A stretch of 64,000 nucleotides of DNA from the NCBI GenBank assembly GCA_934695325.1, contig CAKUVD010000002.1, positions 62,001-126,000 of the forward strand. Reading direction: 5' to 3'. Every line of letters begins with the position of its first letter. Positions within the stretch are counted from its first letter, which is position 1. The DNA is from an uncultured Bacteroidales bacterium (lineage in GTDB: Bacteria; Bacteroidota; Bacteroidia; Bacteroidales; UBA932). Under the pieces are notes generated by a model. That model saw nothing but the letters and a program-made list of their open reading frames with translations, searched no databases and had not been told where the DNA came from. A program made the position numbers and the translations under genes. Positions 1-8,892 of this stretch are shown piece by piece.

Positions 1-2
1 CT

Positions 3-737
3 GGTGAGGAGATCCGTCCTTTGGACATCTCTGTCACCAAGGATGTCTTGGCTATGCTGATAAGCAGCGCTTTGCTTGTCTGGCTGATATTGGCGACCGC
101 CAGATGGTATAGGCGTCACGACATAACGAAGGAAGCGCCTTCCGGAGTGGCATCACTTATGGAGCCTGTCATAGATATGATTGACACGGGTGTGGTGAAA
201 GATTCCATCGGGGAAGGGTACGAGAAATTCTCGCCATATCTTTGCACGGTGTTCTTCTGGATTCTTATCAACAATCTTCTGGGCATCGTTCCGTTCTTTC
301 CTGGAGGAGCGAATGTTACGGGAAACATTGCCGTGACTTGTGTGCTCGGTGTATGTACCTTCATTATGATCAATCTTTTCGGCACCAAGCATTATTTCAA
401 GGATATTTTCTGGCCGGATGTGCCGTGGTGGCTGAAATTCCCTATCCCTCTGATGCCGGTCATCGAACTCTTCAGTGCGTTTATGAAGCCGGTGACATTG
501 ATGATAAGGCTGTTCGCCAATATGTTGGCAGGGCATATCATCGCCATAAGCCTTGTGTGCATCATATTCATGTTCGCGAAGTACAATGCCGTGATGTTCG
601 GCAGTATGACGTTCGTCTCGTTGCTTTTCGGCGTGTTTATGGATTTGCTGGAGGTTCTTGTGGCTTTCCTTCAGGCTTATGTGTTCACGATGCTTTCGGC
701 TGTGTTCATAGGCCTGGCACGACAGAAAGAAGCTTGA
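3..737 (+). CDS. atpB: ATP synthase F0 subunit a (5' end outside window)
   Basis: Membrane subunit a of the F-type ATP synthase, forming the proton half-channels next to the c-ring. The frame is open to the window edge (codons for GEEIRP precede the TTG at 21), so the true start lies upstream; Bacteroidota AtpB proteins usually carry an N-terminal signal or extension that would be there. Several hydrophobic helices are visible, and the family's essential arginine sits in the stretch MIRLFANMLAGH. The tail FLQAYVFTMLSAVFIGLA is also typical. It is followed closely by atpE, F, H, A and G. The beta and epsilon genes are absent from the window; in this phylum they normally lie upstream. Seen: helices and motifs. 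Known: family role. Inferred: missing N terminus. Confidence 0.95.
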   Translation, partial: GEEIRPLDISVTKDVLAMLISSALLVWLILATARWYRRHDITKEAPSGVASLMEPVIDMIDTGVVKDSIGEGYEKFSPYLCTVFFWILINNLLGIVPFFPGGANVTGNIAVTCVLGVCTFIMINLFGTKHYFKDIFWPDVPWWLKFPIPLMPVIELFSAFMKPVTLMIRLFANMLAGHIIAISLVCIIFMFAKYNAVMFGSMTFVSLLFGVFMDLLEVLVAFLQAYVFTMLSAVFIGLARQKEA

Positions 738-771
738 AAATGAGTATAAACAATTAAAAAATAAAGAGATT

Positions 772-1026
772 ATGTTACTTACAATTCTTTTGCAGGCAGT
801 TGCCGGTTCCGCAATCGGAAAAGCAGGTATAGCAATCGGAGCGGCTATCGCCGCCTTGGCTGCAGGTATAGGTCTGGGCAAGATAGGCTCTTCAGCCACT
901 GAGTCCATTGCACGTCAGCCTGAGGCTAACGGAAGCATCCGTACCACAATGATCATTGTGGCCGCGATGGTCGAGGGTGCATCACTTTTCGCAATCATCG
1001 TCTGCCTGCTGGCTCTCTTTAACTAG
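772..1026 (+). CDS. atpE: ATP synthase F0 subunit c
   Basis: Proteolipid subunit c (84 residues), the rotor-ring subunit. It is a two-helix hairpin: a Gly/Ala-rich first helix, the polar loop ARQPEA typical of the family, and a second helix with the ion-binding glutamate in MVEGASLF. In sodium-binding c subunits the first helix carries a Gln and the glutamate is followed by Ser/Thr. Here those positions are Leu (GIGLGKIG) and Gly-Ala, so I infer proton coupling. The start ATG follows an A-rich stretch and lies 34 bases after atpB. Confidence 0.96.
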   Translation: MLLTILLQAVAGSAIGKAGIAIGAAIAALAAGIGLGKIGSSATESIARQPEANGSIRTTMIIVAAMVEGASLFAIIVCLLALFN

Positions 1027-1034
1027 TTCGGACT

Positions 1035-1550
1035 ATGTCACTTGTAACCCCGGATACAGGCCTTCTGTTCTGGATGGTCATAATCTTCGGCACGGTGTTC
1101 TTCATCCTCGCCAAATTCGGCTTCCCGGTCATTACCGGGATGCTGAAGCAGAGGAACGACTCCATCAGCGAGTCTCTCAAGATGGCTGAGGAGGCGCGGA
1201 ATGAACTGGCCGAACTGAACAAGGAACAGTCGGAACTGCTGCTGCAGGCAAAGAAGGAGCAGTCCAGGATTCTGGATGATGCAGCCAAGATGAGAGCCTC
1301 CATCATAGCACAGGCTAAGGCACAGGCTAAGGAGGAGGCGGAAAAGGTTCTTGCCCAGGCGAGGACGGAGATTGCCGCCGAGAAGGAGAGTGCTTTGCGC
1401 GACATCCGTAAGGAAGTGGCGATGCTCTCCGTAAACATAACGGAGAAAATTCTCAGGTCGGAATTCAGTTCGGAAGATGTCCGCAAAAGCTATACGGACA
1501 AAGTCTTGGGTGAACTGGCCGGGCAGAAGGACTCCATAATGAAGAACTAG
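1035..1550 (+). CDS. atpF: ATP synthase F0 subunit b
   Basis: Peripheral-stalk subunit b, 171 residues. One N-terminal transmembrane helix (about residues 10-30, LLFWMVIIFGTVFFILAKFG) is followed by a long, highly charged Ala/Glu/Lys helix, the usual stalk. It lies 8 bases after atpE and 4 bases before atpH, so it is clearly co-transcribed. Length and architecture match the family. Confidence 0.95.
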   Translation: MSLVTPDTGLLFWMVIIFGTVFFILAKFGFPVITGMLKQRNDSISESLKMAEEARNELAELNKEQSELLLQAKKEQSRILDDAAKMRASIIAQAKAQAKEEAEKVLAQARTEIAAEKESALRDIRKEVAMLSVNITEKILRSEFSSEDVRKSYTDKVLGELAGQKDSIMKN

Positions 1551-1554
1551 AAGG

Positions 1555-2112
1555 ATGAATACAGGAATCATAGCGTCAAGATATGCGGATGCCCTCCTGA
1601 AGTATGTGAAAGAAACCGGAGAGGGTGAGGCGGTGTATGAGCAGGCTGGAATCCTCGACGAAAGACTCCGCACAGTCCCGGAACTGTCAAGGTTCCTGGA
1701 GGGCCAGACGCTGCTCCAGTTGTCGGGAAAAATGAACCTGCTTGAGAAAAGCCTCGGAGGGGAGACTATGTGCGCTTCCTTGTCCAAATTCCTGAGGCTG
1801 GTGCTGTTTCACGACAGGGCCCAGTATCTCCGCTATATCCTTCATTATTACAGGATGCGTTGGCGCAAGTCCCAGGGCATAAGCCCTGCCAGGCTGGTCG
1901 TCAGTGCACCTTCTCCCGAACTGGAGGAGAAAATCAGGACTATCTTCAAGGATTTCACTGGATATAGGCTGGATCTGAAGACGGACATCGACCCGTCCCT
2001 GATAGGAGGCTTCATCTTTGAGGTGGCCGACAGGCGTGTGGATGCCAGCGTGTCCAGACAGCTTGCGGACCTGAAGCATCAGTTCGAGGAAAAGAATGAG
2101 CGTGTCGTATAG
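1555..2112 (+). CDS. atpH: ATP synthase F1 subunit delta
   Basis: Delta subunit (185 residues), joining the F1 head to the b stalk. It begins [20 protein letters not shown], the usual N-terminal helix (IASRYA..L). The C-terminal part has the family pattern D.DPSLIGGF.......D.S...QL..L. Length is normal. The next gene, atpA, starts 25 bases after its stop if the internal ATG is used. Confidence 0.93.
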   Translation: MNTGIIASRYADALLKYVKETGEGEAVYEQAGILDERLRTVPELSRFLEGQTLLQLSGKMNLLEKSLGGETMCASLSKFLRLVLFHDRAQYLRYILHYYRMRWRKSQGISPARLVVSAPSPELEEKIRTIFKDFTGYRLDLKTDIDPSLIGGFIFEVADRRVDASVSRQLADLKHQFEEKNERVV

Positions 2113-2137
2113 ACGCCTATTAACAATGCTGTTGAAT

Positions 2138-3733
2138 ATGAGTCAGAACAACATAAAACCAAGTGAAATTTCGGATGTGCTGCTGAAGCAGTTGGAGTCC
2201 ACGGACTTGTCCGTCAAGCTCGAAGAGGTCGGAACCGTGCTCCAGGTGAGCGACGGCGTGGCGAGAATCTATGGCTTGACCAATGCTGAAGCAGGTGAAC
2301 TTCTCGAGTTTGAGTGCGGCGTGATGGGAGTCGTGATGAACCTTGAGGTGGACAATGTGGGAGCCGTCTTGCTTGGCCCTACCGATGAGGTCAAGGAAGG
2401 AATGTCCGTGAAAAGGACAGGACGTATCGCTTCCGTCGGAGTCAGCGAGAAGATGCTTGGTCGAGTGGTCGATCCGCTCGGCAATCCTATAGACGGACTT
2501 GGAGAAATCGAGGGTGAGAAAGTGGAGATGCCGCTTGAGCGCAAGGCTCCTGGAGTCATCTTCCGCCAGCCTGTGAATGAGCCTCTCCAGACAGGTATCA
2601 AGGCGATAGATGCGATGATTCCTATCGGCCGCGGACAGCGTGAGCTTATCATCGGTGACCGTCAGACGGGAAAGACCGCCATTGCCGTGGATACGATCAT
2701 AAACCAGAAGGCTGAATACGATAAGGGAAACCCTGTGTATTGCATATATGTGGCGATAGGACAGAAAGGGTCCACTGTGGCGAGTCTTGTGAACACATTG
2801 CGCACAAAGGGCGCGATGGACTATACTATCGTTGTCGCAGCCACAGCGGCTGACCCGGCTGCGCTGCAGTATTATGCGGCGTTTGCTGGTGCGGCCATCG
2901 GTGAGTACTTCAGAGACACGGGTCGTGCAGCCTTGGTGATATATGACGACCTGTCCAAGCAGGCTGTCGCATACCGAGAGGTATCCCTGATCCTTCGCCG
3001 TCCTTCAGGACGTGAGGCTTATCCTGGTGACGTGTTCTATCTGCACTCAAGGCTTCTGGAAAGAGCTGCGAAAATCATCGGACAGCAGGAGGTCGCCGAG
3101 CAGATGAATGACCTGCCGGAGTCGTTGAAGGGTAAGGTCAAGGCCGGAGGATCATTGACGGCCCTGCCTATCATCGAGACGCAGGCCGGAGACGTGTCGG
3201 CTTATATCCCTACCAATGTGATTTCCATCACTGACGGTCAGATATATCTGGAAAGCAGCCTGTTCAACCAGGGCTTCCGTCCCGCCATAAATGTCGGCAT
3301 CTCTGTGTCCCGTGTCGGTGGAAGCGCACAGGTCAAGAGTATGAAGAAGGTCGCCGGAACGCTCAAGATCGACCAGGCTCAGTATGACGAGCTCGAGTCC
3401 TTCTCCAAGTTCAGCAGTGATATGGACAAAGTGACCGCCCTGGCGCTTGACCGAGGAAGAAAGAACAAGCAGCTCCTTATCCAGCCTCAGTATTCTCCGA
3501 TGCCTGTGGGTGAGCAGATAGCGATCCTTTATTGCGGGACACATTCCCTGCTCAGGGACATTCCGCTGGACAAGGTTCGTGATTTTCAGGATACCTTCCT
3601 TGAGAGGATGCGAGCATCGCATCAGGAGGATGTGCTGAAACCGCTGTCTGAAGGAAAACTTGATGACAACGTCACGAAGATCATAGAGCAGGAGGCGGAG
3701 GACGTCGTCCTCGGTCTCAGCGAGCAGAAATAA
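2138..3733 (+). CDS. atpA: ATP synthase F1 subunit alpha
   Basis: Non-catalytic nucleotide-binding alpha subunit, 531 residues. The P-loop GDRQTGKTA lies near residue 172, and the alpha-subunit signature region ([17 protein letters not shown]) is intact. The frame is open further upstream to an ATG at 2096, inside atpH. I chose the ATG at 2138 ([15 protein letters not shown]) because conserved alpha-type sequence begins there and the upstream residues ([11 protein letters not shown]) look like read-through of atpH DNA. Followed by atpG after 11 bases. Confidence 0.96.
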   Translation: MSQNNIKPSEISDVLLKQLESTDLSVKLEEVGTVLQVSDGVARIYGLTNAEAGELLEFECGVMGVVMNLEVDNVGAVLLGPTDEVKEGMSVKRTGRIASVGVSEKMLGRVVDPLGNPIDGLGEIEGEKVEMPLERKAPGVIFRQPVNEPLQTGIKAIDAMIPIGRGQRELIIGDRQTGKTAIAVDTIINQKAEYDKGNPVYCIYVAIGQKGSTVASLVNTLRTKGAMDYTIVVAATAADPAALQYYAAFAGAAIGEYFRDTGRAALVIYDDLSKQAVAYREVSLILRRPSGREAYPGDVFYLHSRLLERAAKIIGQQEVAEQMNDLPESLKGKVKAGGSLTALPIIETQAGDVSAYIPTNVISITDGQIYLESSLFNQGFRPAINVGISVSRVGGSAQVKSMKKVAGTLKIDQAQYDELESFSKFSSDMDKVTALALDRGRKNKQLLIQPQYSPMPVGEQIAILYCGTHSLLRDIPLDKVRDFQDTFLERMRASHQEDVLKPLSEGKLDDNVTKIIEQEAEDVVLGLSEQK

Positions 3734-3744
3734 TCGCATAAGCT

Positions 3745-4707
3745 ATGCCGTCACTGAAAGAAATAAAGAACAGGGTAGAGTCTGTGAACAGCACGCTGAA
3801 GATCACGTCGGCGATGAAGATGGTGGCAGCCGCCAAACTGCATAAGGCGCAGACCGCCATTGGCAATATGCTGCCTTATGAGGATATGCTCAACCGTATG
3901 CTGGCCAATCTCATAGCCTTCAAGAGGAATGTCGAGAAGAGGAAAGATTCAGATGCTCTTATACCTTCTTACGACGATGATGCGAGCCTGGACAGCGAGC
4001 TGGATGTGCTATGCTCCGCACGGCCTGTACGCAGAGTCGCCATCGTGGCGTACTCCTCCAATTCTTCCCTTTGCGGAGGCTTTAACGCCACTGCCGTGAA
4101 GAATGCGCTTTCCGTGGTGGACGAATACCTCGCCGCCGGGCTGGACAAGGATGACATAACTGTCTATCCGGTAGGCAGGAAGATGGCTGAAGCTATGAAG
4201 AAAAAGGGGTTCGAGAGTTCGGCTGATTATACTCACCTGTCCGATAAGCCGTCATACGATGAAGCTGCGTCTCTTGCGGCCGAACTTGTGCACGGCTTTA
4301 TGACCGGGCGGTTCGACAAGGTGGAGCTTCTGTATAACCATTTCCGCTCCACCGCTTCTCAGCCGTTTGTCCGCGAGACATACCTACCGCTGGCCATTGA
4401 GCCTATAGCCGACAATCCGGAGGAGGCCAGAGCCGCCGATACGCGCGGATGGGAGTGCGACTACATAATCGAACCGGACGTGAATACGCTTCTGGATGAC
4501 CTCTTGCCGAAGGTGCTGCTGCTGAAGATGTACACAGTTCAGCTGGACACTAATGCCGCAGAGCACGCCGCCAGGACGGTAGCGATGCAGACTGCCACAG
4601 ACAATGGCAATGAGATTCTCCATACACTGACTCTCGAGTACAACAAGAACCGTCAGCAGAAGATCACCAGCGAAATTCTCGATATAGTGGGTGGCTCGAT
4701 GCAGTAA
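3745..4707 (+). CDS. atpG: ATP synthase F1 subunit gamma
   Basis: Central-shaft gamma subunit, 320 residues. The N terminus (PSLKEIKNRVESVNSTLKIT, SAMKMVAAAKL) and C terminus (ALTLEYNKNRQQKITSEI) are the two shaft helices typical of the family. It is somewhat longer than the usual ~290 residues. The extra length lies around residues 55-90, an acidic stretch rich in Asp and Ser before CGGFN. Last gene of the operon, followed by a strong hairpin. Confidence 0.94.
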   Translation: MPSLKEIKNRVESVNSTLKITSAMKMVAAAKLHKAQTAIGNMLPYEDMLNRMLANLIAFKRNVEKRKDSDALIPSYDDDASLDSELDVLCSARPVRRVAIVAYSSNSSLCGGFNATAVKNALSVVDEYLAAGLDKDDITVYPVGRKMAEAMKKKGFESSADYTHLSDKPSYDEAASLAAELVHGFMTGRFDKVELLYNHFRSTASQPFVRETYLPLAIEPIADNPEEARAADTRGWECDYIIEPDVNTLLDDLLPKVLLLKMYTVQLDTNAAEHAARTVAMQTATDNGNEILHTLTLEYNKNRQQKITSEILDIVGGSMQ

Positions 4708-4727
4708 TAATGCCTGGAGAACCCAGA

Positions 4728-4768
4728 GAGAAAGAGACCGCAAGTCATTGACTTGCGGTCTCTTTCTC
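4728..4768. terminator. Strong hairpin terminator after atpG
   Basis: A perfect 20-base inverted repeat (4728-4747 with 4749-4768) closes on one base; in RNA the apex would open to a small loop. The 3' arm ends in a T-rich tctttctc run. It sits 20 bases after the atpG stop and before the convergent DUF2007 gene, so it could stop transcription from both sides. Confidence 0.85.
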
Positions 4769-4817
4769 GTGATACGCCACGTACTCTCGTATGTTCCTCT
4801 CTCTCGAGGGATGGTGA

Positions 4818-5042
4818 CTACTCCTGGGTGTCGTTTTTCTCTGACAGGAGGCGAATGGCCTCATCGTAGTCATCTGCATTGACCTTCACCTCGATGCTGT
4901 CGATGGTCGCATTGATGGAAGGATAGGAAGAAGTCTGGCCGAAAACTTCGGCTTGGATGCCGTTCGCTCTGAGCATACCGGCTGCGATTTCCCCCGCCAT
5001 CGGGTCAGGGAATCTCGCCACAGTCTTGAATTCTTCTTTCAT
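4818..5042 (-). CDS. DUF2007-type small protein
   Basis: A 74-residue soluble protein of the DUF2007 (putative signal-transducing) type. It has the pattern TVARFPDPMAGEIAAGMLRAN, then GIQAEVFG, then EVKVNADDYDEAIRLL. The family adopts a small alpha-beta fold related to PII-like domains; its function is not established. It follows the 160-residue membrane protein gene on the same strand after 66 bases, so the two may be co-transcribed. Confidence 0.75.
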   Translation of the reverse strand: MKEEFKTVARFPDPMAGEIAAGMLRANGIQAEVFGQTSSYPSINATIDSIEVKVNADDYDEAIRLLSEKNDTQE

Positions 5043-5108
5043 AACTTTGGATATTGTTTATAGAGAATCCGTCCGAAAAAGTCGGCGCGGTCTCTCAGTG
5101 TCATTGCC

Positions 5109-5591
5109 TTATTGACCGTCTGTATTCCTGAAGGCATTCTCAAGGCCGTAGATGAGCCTTATCGTATCCTTCCTCAGGCCCTCGACAGAGAATCCTCCCA
5201 ATGTCCTCGTGAACGTTATGCGGTCTTCGCACATCCTTGAGATTCGGTTGATCACTGACCTGTTCCTGAATGTGAGATTCTCGCCTTCCTCTTTCTCCAG
5301 CCTGTAGCCGCGGCTTTCCATAAACTTGATGACGCCGTCACGGATCTCTGCATATTCCCCCGGTATGACAGTGTCCTTCCTGACGAACCCGAATACCGGA
5401 TATACAGCCGATACTGCAGCGAACATCAGCGCTATCTGCCACAAGGAGTTGTATCCGTCACGGAACATTGTCTCGACATTGCCGTCGATTACGTGCGCAA
5501 GAGACAGAATCGTTAGTATGATGACGAGAAGGAGCGAGAAATAGAAAAAGTATTTCACCGCCCTGATGATGTATTTCAGTACTGCTGGCAT
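5109..5591 (-). CDS. Two-helix membrane protein, unknown function
   Basis: A 160-residue protein I do not recognise by family. Two transmembrane segments are visible, about residues 14-35 (YFFYFSLLLVIILTILSLAHV) and 50-70 (WQIALMFAAVSAVYPVFGFV). A soluble C-terminal half follows with the look of a small alpha-beta domain (YRLEKEEGENLTFRNRS). It is divergent from dnaX and upstream of the DUF2007 gene. A TATATTTG-like box reading leftward at 5636-5643 could be its -7 element. No enzymatic motif is seen. Confidence 0.6.
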   Translation of the reverse strand: MPAVLKYIIRAVKYFFYFSLLLVIILTILSLAHVIDGNVETMFRDGYNSLWQIALMFAAVSAVYPVFGFVRKDTVIPGEYAEIRDGVIKFMESRGYRLEKEEGENLTFRNRSVINRISRMCEDRITFTRTLGGFSVEGLRKDTIRLIYGLENAFRNTDGQ

Positions 5592-5645
5592 ATAAATTAG
5601 TTCTTTATCCGTCTACAAACTTACAAAAAATCTTGCAAATATATG

Positions 5646-5653
5646 TATCTTTG
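5646..5653 (+). promoter_or_regulatory. Putative -7 box of dnaX promoter
   Basis: TATCTTTG fits the Bacteroidetes TAnnTTTG -7 consensus, 31 bases before the dnaX ATG. No good TTTG -33 element is found 19-21 bases upstream. A leftward TATATTTG box (5636-5643) abuts it, serving the divergent membrane protein gene. Confidence 0.45.
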
Positions 5654-5683
5654 TGAGTAGCGGTCTTAGCCGCGGTGATAGTT

Positions 5684-7462
5684 ATGCCCGAAAGTTCGCA
5701 ATACATAGTTTCCGCCAGGAAATATCGTCCTGATTCATTCGAGGACCTCATAGGACAGGACAACATCGTCAGGACCCTGAAGAACTCCATCATCAGGGGA
5801 AAACTGGCGCACGCATATCTTTTCTGTGGCCCGAGGGGCGTGGGAAAGACGAGCGCGGCCAGGATTTTCGCGAAGACGATAAACTGCTCGAATCCGACTC
5901 CGGATATGGAGCCGTGCGGAAAATGCGAGTCTTGCGTGTCATTCCAGGAAGGACGCTCATATTGCATCCACGAACTTGACGCCGCATCCAACAATGGCGT
6001 GGATGACATAAAGGCCCTTATGGACCAGGTACAGATCCCGCCGCAGATAGGAAGATACAGCGTATATATCATCGACGAGGTGCATATGCTGACCCAGTCT
6101 GCGTTCAATGCCTTTCTCAAGACATTGGAAGAACCTCCGGCACACGCCATCTTCATTCTCGCCACTACTGAGAAGCACAAGATACTTCCGACCATCCTCT
6201 CGCGCTGTCAGACCTATGATTTCAACAGGATCGGAATCCCTGACATCGTAAGAAACCTCCGCTCCATCGCGACTAAGGAGAATATCAATGTCGATGACGA
6301 ATCTCTGCATATCATTGCGAGGAAGGCTGACGGTGCGATGCGTGACGCCCTTACGATCTTCGACCAGACCGTCGCGTTCTGCGGCACTGACGTCAAGTAT
6401 GAGGACGTGATCAGAAATCTGAATGTCCTGGACTATGAGCATTGCTTCCGCCTTACTGAGGCTATGCTTTCCAATGATTACGGCGCGGCCCTGCTTGAAT
6501 TCGACGGGATATTGTCGAAGGGGTTCAATGCACTTTATTTCGTGGCGTCGTTGAGCAGCCATTTCAGGAACCTGATGGTGGCCAAGAACGGCGCTCTGGA
6601 TGCCTTGCTTGAGCTCCCTGATTCACTGAAGAACAAATATCGGGAACAGGCTGACAGGTGCACTCTTCAGTTCCTCTATGATGCGCTTTCAGTCACGTCT
6701 CAATGCGAGTCCGGCTATAAGGAGAGCGTCAATCCTCGGCTGCATATAGAATTCGCATTGATGAAACTGTGCTTCCTTACGGGCGGGCCTGTCTCGTTGA
6801 GGCCGCAGGCCCAGGCGCCTCAGCAGACGAAGCCGGCCGTGCCGCCGCAGCCTCAGAGACCTGTTCCTGAACAGTCGAAGCCATCCGCTGCTGTCCCTGC
6901 CGCTGAATCCGGGGCCGCTGCTGCATCCGTGCGGGAGCCAGTGCCCGAAGATAGGCAGGAAACCGAGGTGAAAGCCGCTCCGGCAAGGCGTAAACGCACA
7001 TCGAAATCATCTGCATTGTCACTTGACGCCATCAAGGAAGAAAAGACGGAGGCTGCGAATGGCACGTCCGAAGGTAATCTGTCGGATGTCATTCCCGAGG
7101 ACAATGTGATTATGGACGGTTGGAAACGTCTTCCGGGACAATACGCCTCCAGGCCGAGGCTTTACACTACGCTGACTACCACCAAGGTCGTGGTGAAGCC
7201 TATGGACGGCTACAAGCTCGTGGAATTCTTCGTGCTTAACCTGGCGCAGAAGAACTGGGTGGAGCAGGAACTCCTGAGGGAACTGGAATCCAAGCTTCAG
7301 AGCGACCTCAAGACTTCCAGGGTGCGGCTCTCAGTGGAAGTGATTCCGGAGGAGAAGGTGGAAAAGAAAATCTATCTGCCTGAGGACAAGGCGAAAATAA
7401 TGATGTCCGGCAATGCTGAAGTCGAGAATCTGGTGAAGGATTTCGACCTCGACGTCAAATGA
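5684..7462 (+). CDS. dnaX: DNA polymerase III subunit gamma/tau
   Basis: Clamp-loader ATPase subunit, 592 residues from the ATG at 5684; the GTG three codons upstream (5675) is less likely. The AAA+ domain shows the Walker A GPRGVGKT (residues 49-56), the zinc cysteines C68, C78, C81 and C84, a Walker B DEVH (about 131-134) and a sensor region LSRCQTYDF. A Pro/Ala/Gln-rich linker (about residues 375-440) joins a C-terminal tau-like domain. I found no A6G-type slippery run, so a programmed frameshift giving a short gamma form is not suggested. lptB follows after 21 bases. Confidence 0.95.
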   Translation: MPESSQYIVSARKYRPDSFEDLIGQDNIVRTLKNSIIRGKLAHAYLFCGPRGVGKTSAARIFAKTINCSNPTPDMEPCGKCESCVSFQEGRSYCIHELDAASNNGVDDIKALMDQVQIPPQIGRYSVYIIDEVHMLTQSAFNAFLKTLEEPPAHAIFILATTEKHKILPTILSRCQTYDFNRIGIPDIVRNLRSIATKENINVDDESLHIIARKADGAMRDALTIFDQTVAFCGTDVKYEDVIRNLNVLDYEHCFRLTEAMLSNDYGAALLEFDGILSKGFNALYFVASLSSHFRNLMVAKNGALDALLELPDSLKNKYREQADRCTLQFLYDALSVTSQCESGYKESVNPRLHIEFALMKLCFLTGGPVSLRPQAQAPQQTKPAVPPQPQRPVPEQSKPSAAVPAAESGAAAASVREPVPEDRQETEVKAAPARRKRTSKSSALSLDAIKEEKTEAANGTSEGNLSDVIPEDNVIMDGWKRLPGQYASRPRLYTTLTTTKVVVKPMDGYKLVEFFVLNLAQKNWVEQELLRELESKLQSDLKTSRVRLSVEVIPEEKVEKKIYLPEDKAKIMMSGNAEVENLVKDFDLDVK

Positions 7463-7483
7463 GTTTACGTTTCAAACGACTGA

Positions 7484-8284
7484 ATGATGAAACTACGTTG
7501 TGAAAACCTTGTAAAGAAATATGGTGTCCGTACCGTCGTCAAAGGTGTGTCGATGGAAGTGGAACAGGGAGAGATAGTGGGTTTCCTCGGGCCTAACGGT
7601 GCCGGGAAGACCACCAGCTTCTATATGATAACAGGACAGATCGTGCCTAATGCCGGCAGAATATATCTCGATGATGAGGACATCACTGACCTCCCTATGT
7701 TCAAGAGGGCTCTGAAAGGCGTGGGGTATCTTCCGCAGGAGGCGTCAGTGTTCAGGAAGATGTCAGTCGAGGACAATATAATGTCTGTTATGGAGATGAC
7801 CAAGATGACCAAGGCGGAAAGATGTGAAAGGCTGGAGTCGCTCATAGACGAGTTCAATCTTTCGAAGGTGCGCAAGAGCCTCGGCATCCAGCTCTCCGGA
7901 GGGGAGAGAAGGCGCTGTGAAATCGCCAGGGCTCTGTCCATTGACCCTAAGTTCATCCTTCTGGACGAGCCGTTCGCCGGTGTGGACCCTATCGCGGTGG
8001 AGGATATCCAGTATATCATCGCCAAGCTGAAATACAAGAACATCGGTGTCATCATCACTGACCATAATGTTGGCGAGACGATGGCCATAATCGACAGGGC
8101 ATACCTGCTTTATGAGGGAACGATACTTCAGTCCGGCGCTCCGGAGAAACTCGCCAACGACGAAGATGTGAAGACGAAATACCTCAGCTCAGGGTTTATC
8201 CTCAAGCGCTCTCCGGCTGTGGAGAAAGCCCGTGCGGAGCACAATGCACTTATGGCGGCCAGGGCTGAAAAGCCGGAGGACTAA
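7484..8284 (+). CDS. lptB: LPS export ABC transporter ATPase
   Basis: Cytoplasmic ATPase of the Lpt lipopolysaccharide transporter, powering LptFG in moving LPS to the outer membrane. Walker A GPNGAGKT (36-43), signature LSGGERRR (137-144), Walker B ILLDEPF (158-164) and the H-loop ITDHNV are all intact. The wording GFLGPNGAGKTTSFYMITG and GVDPIAVEDIQ is typical of LptB rather than of other ABC ATPases. The C-terminal extension of about 30 residues (after LSSGFIL) is charged. Probably co-transcribed with dnaX; it meets DUF3109 tail to tail. Confidence 0.92.
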   Translation: MMKLRCENLVKKYGVRTVVKGVSMEVEQGEIVGFLGPNGAGKTTSFYMITGQIVPNAGRIYLDDEDITDLPMFKRALKGVGYLPQEASVFRKMSVEDNIMSVMEMTKMTKAERCERLESLIDEFNLSKVRKSLGIQLSGGERRRCEIARALSIDPKFILLDEPFAGVDPIAVEDIQYIIAKLKYKNIGVIITDHNVGETMAIIDRAYLLYEGTILQSGAPEKLANDEDVKTKYLSSGFILKRSPAVEKARAEHNALMAARAEKPED

Positions 8285-8286
8285 GC

Positions 8287-8889
8287 CTATCCGGCCAGAA
8301 AATTCTTTGCCGCATAGGAGAGGGCGTCATAGAACTCCTCTCCGAATTCTTGAATGAGCGGTTCCTTCAGGAACTCATACACTCTGATGTTCTCGCGCCG
8401 TCCTTTCTCAAATGCGTCTTTGCATATATCCCAGCGATGAAGATTCAGCGCTTTCTTCCCGCCGGTGAGTGTGGATACCCTGATAGGGTACAGCCAGCAG
8501 GAGATGGGTTTGCGGAATTTGCATTTTCCTGCGAAGAAACTGCGTTCCATCGCACAGAAACAGTTCTTGTGCTCATCGAATAGCGTATAGACGCACTCTT
8601 CGGTACCAGGGCACAGCGGAGTCACGATGTCGCCGTCGATATCTATCTCGAAGAATCCTTTCTTGGCCACTTCCTTCCTTCCGTTTTCCTGCATAATGGG
8701 TGAGAAGTCTGGGTAAGCCTCCTCTATCTTGCTGATTTCCTCTTCCTTGAGCGGCGCCCCGCTGTCTCCGATGATGCAGCAGCAACCCTTGCATTTTTCA
8801 TAATCGCAAGCGAAGTATTCCGTGATGACATCTTCTGAGACCAGGCAGTCTCCTATCTCGAAAATGGTGCCGAATCTATTCTTGTCCAT
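8287..8889 (-). CDS. DUF3109 cysteine-rich protein
   Basis: A 200-residue soluble protein of the DUF3109 family, common in Bacteroidota and of unknown function. Many conserved cysteines are seen: the YEKCKGCCCIIG cluster near the N terminus, PLCPGTEECVY, NCFCAME, KCKFRKPISCWLYPIR and WDICKDAF. The pattern resembles the YkgJ-type metal or iron-sulfur cluster proteins, so a metal site is a reasonable inference. It starts 3 bases after the stop of the M16-like gene, so the two probably form an operon. Confidence 0.8.
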   Translation of the reverse strand: MDKNRFGTIFEIGDCLVSEDVITEYFACDYEKCKGCCCIIGDSGAPLKEEEISKIEEAYPDFSPIMQENGRKEVAKKGFFEIDIDGDIVTPLCPGTEECVYTLFDEHKNCFCAMERSFFAGKCKFRKPISCWLYPIRVSTLTGGKKALNLHRWDICKDAFEKGRRENIRVYEFLKEPLIQEFGEEFYDALSYAAKNFLAG

Positions 8890-8892
8890 ATG

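Noticed and set aside
153..908. 251-codon leftward frame across atpB/atpE
   Set aside because: Antisense to conserved ATP synthase genes; His/Arg-rich composition typical of a shadow frame.
772..1026. Possible sodium-coupled ATP synthase
   Set aside because: The subunit c first helix lacks the Gln, and the glutamate is followed by Gly-Ala rather than Ser/Thr, so proton coupling is favoured.
5684..7462. Programmed frameshift in dnaX
   Set aside because: No A6G-type slippery run or following stem seen; the frame encodes full tau.
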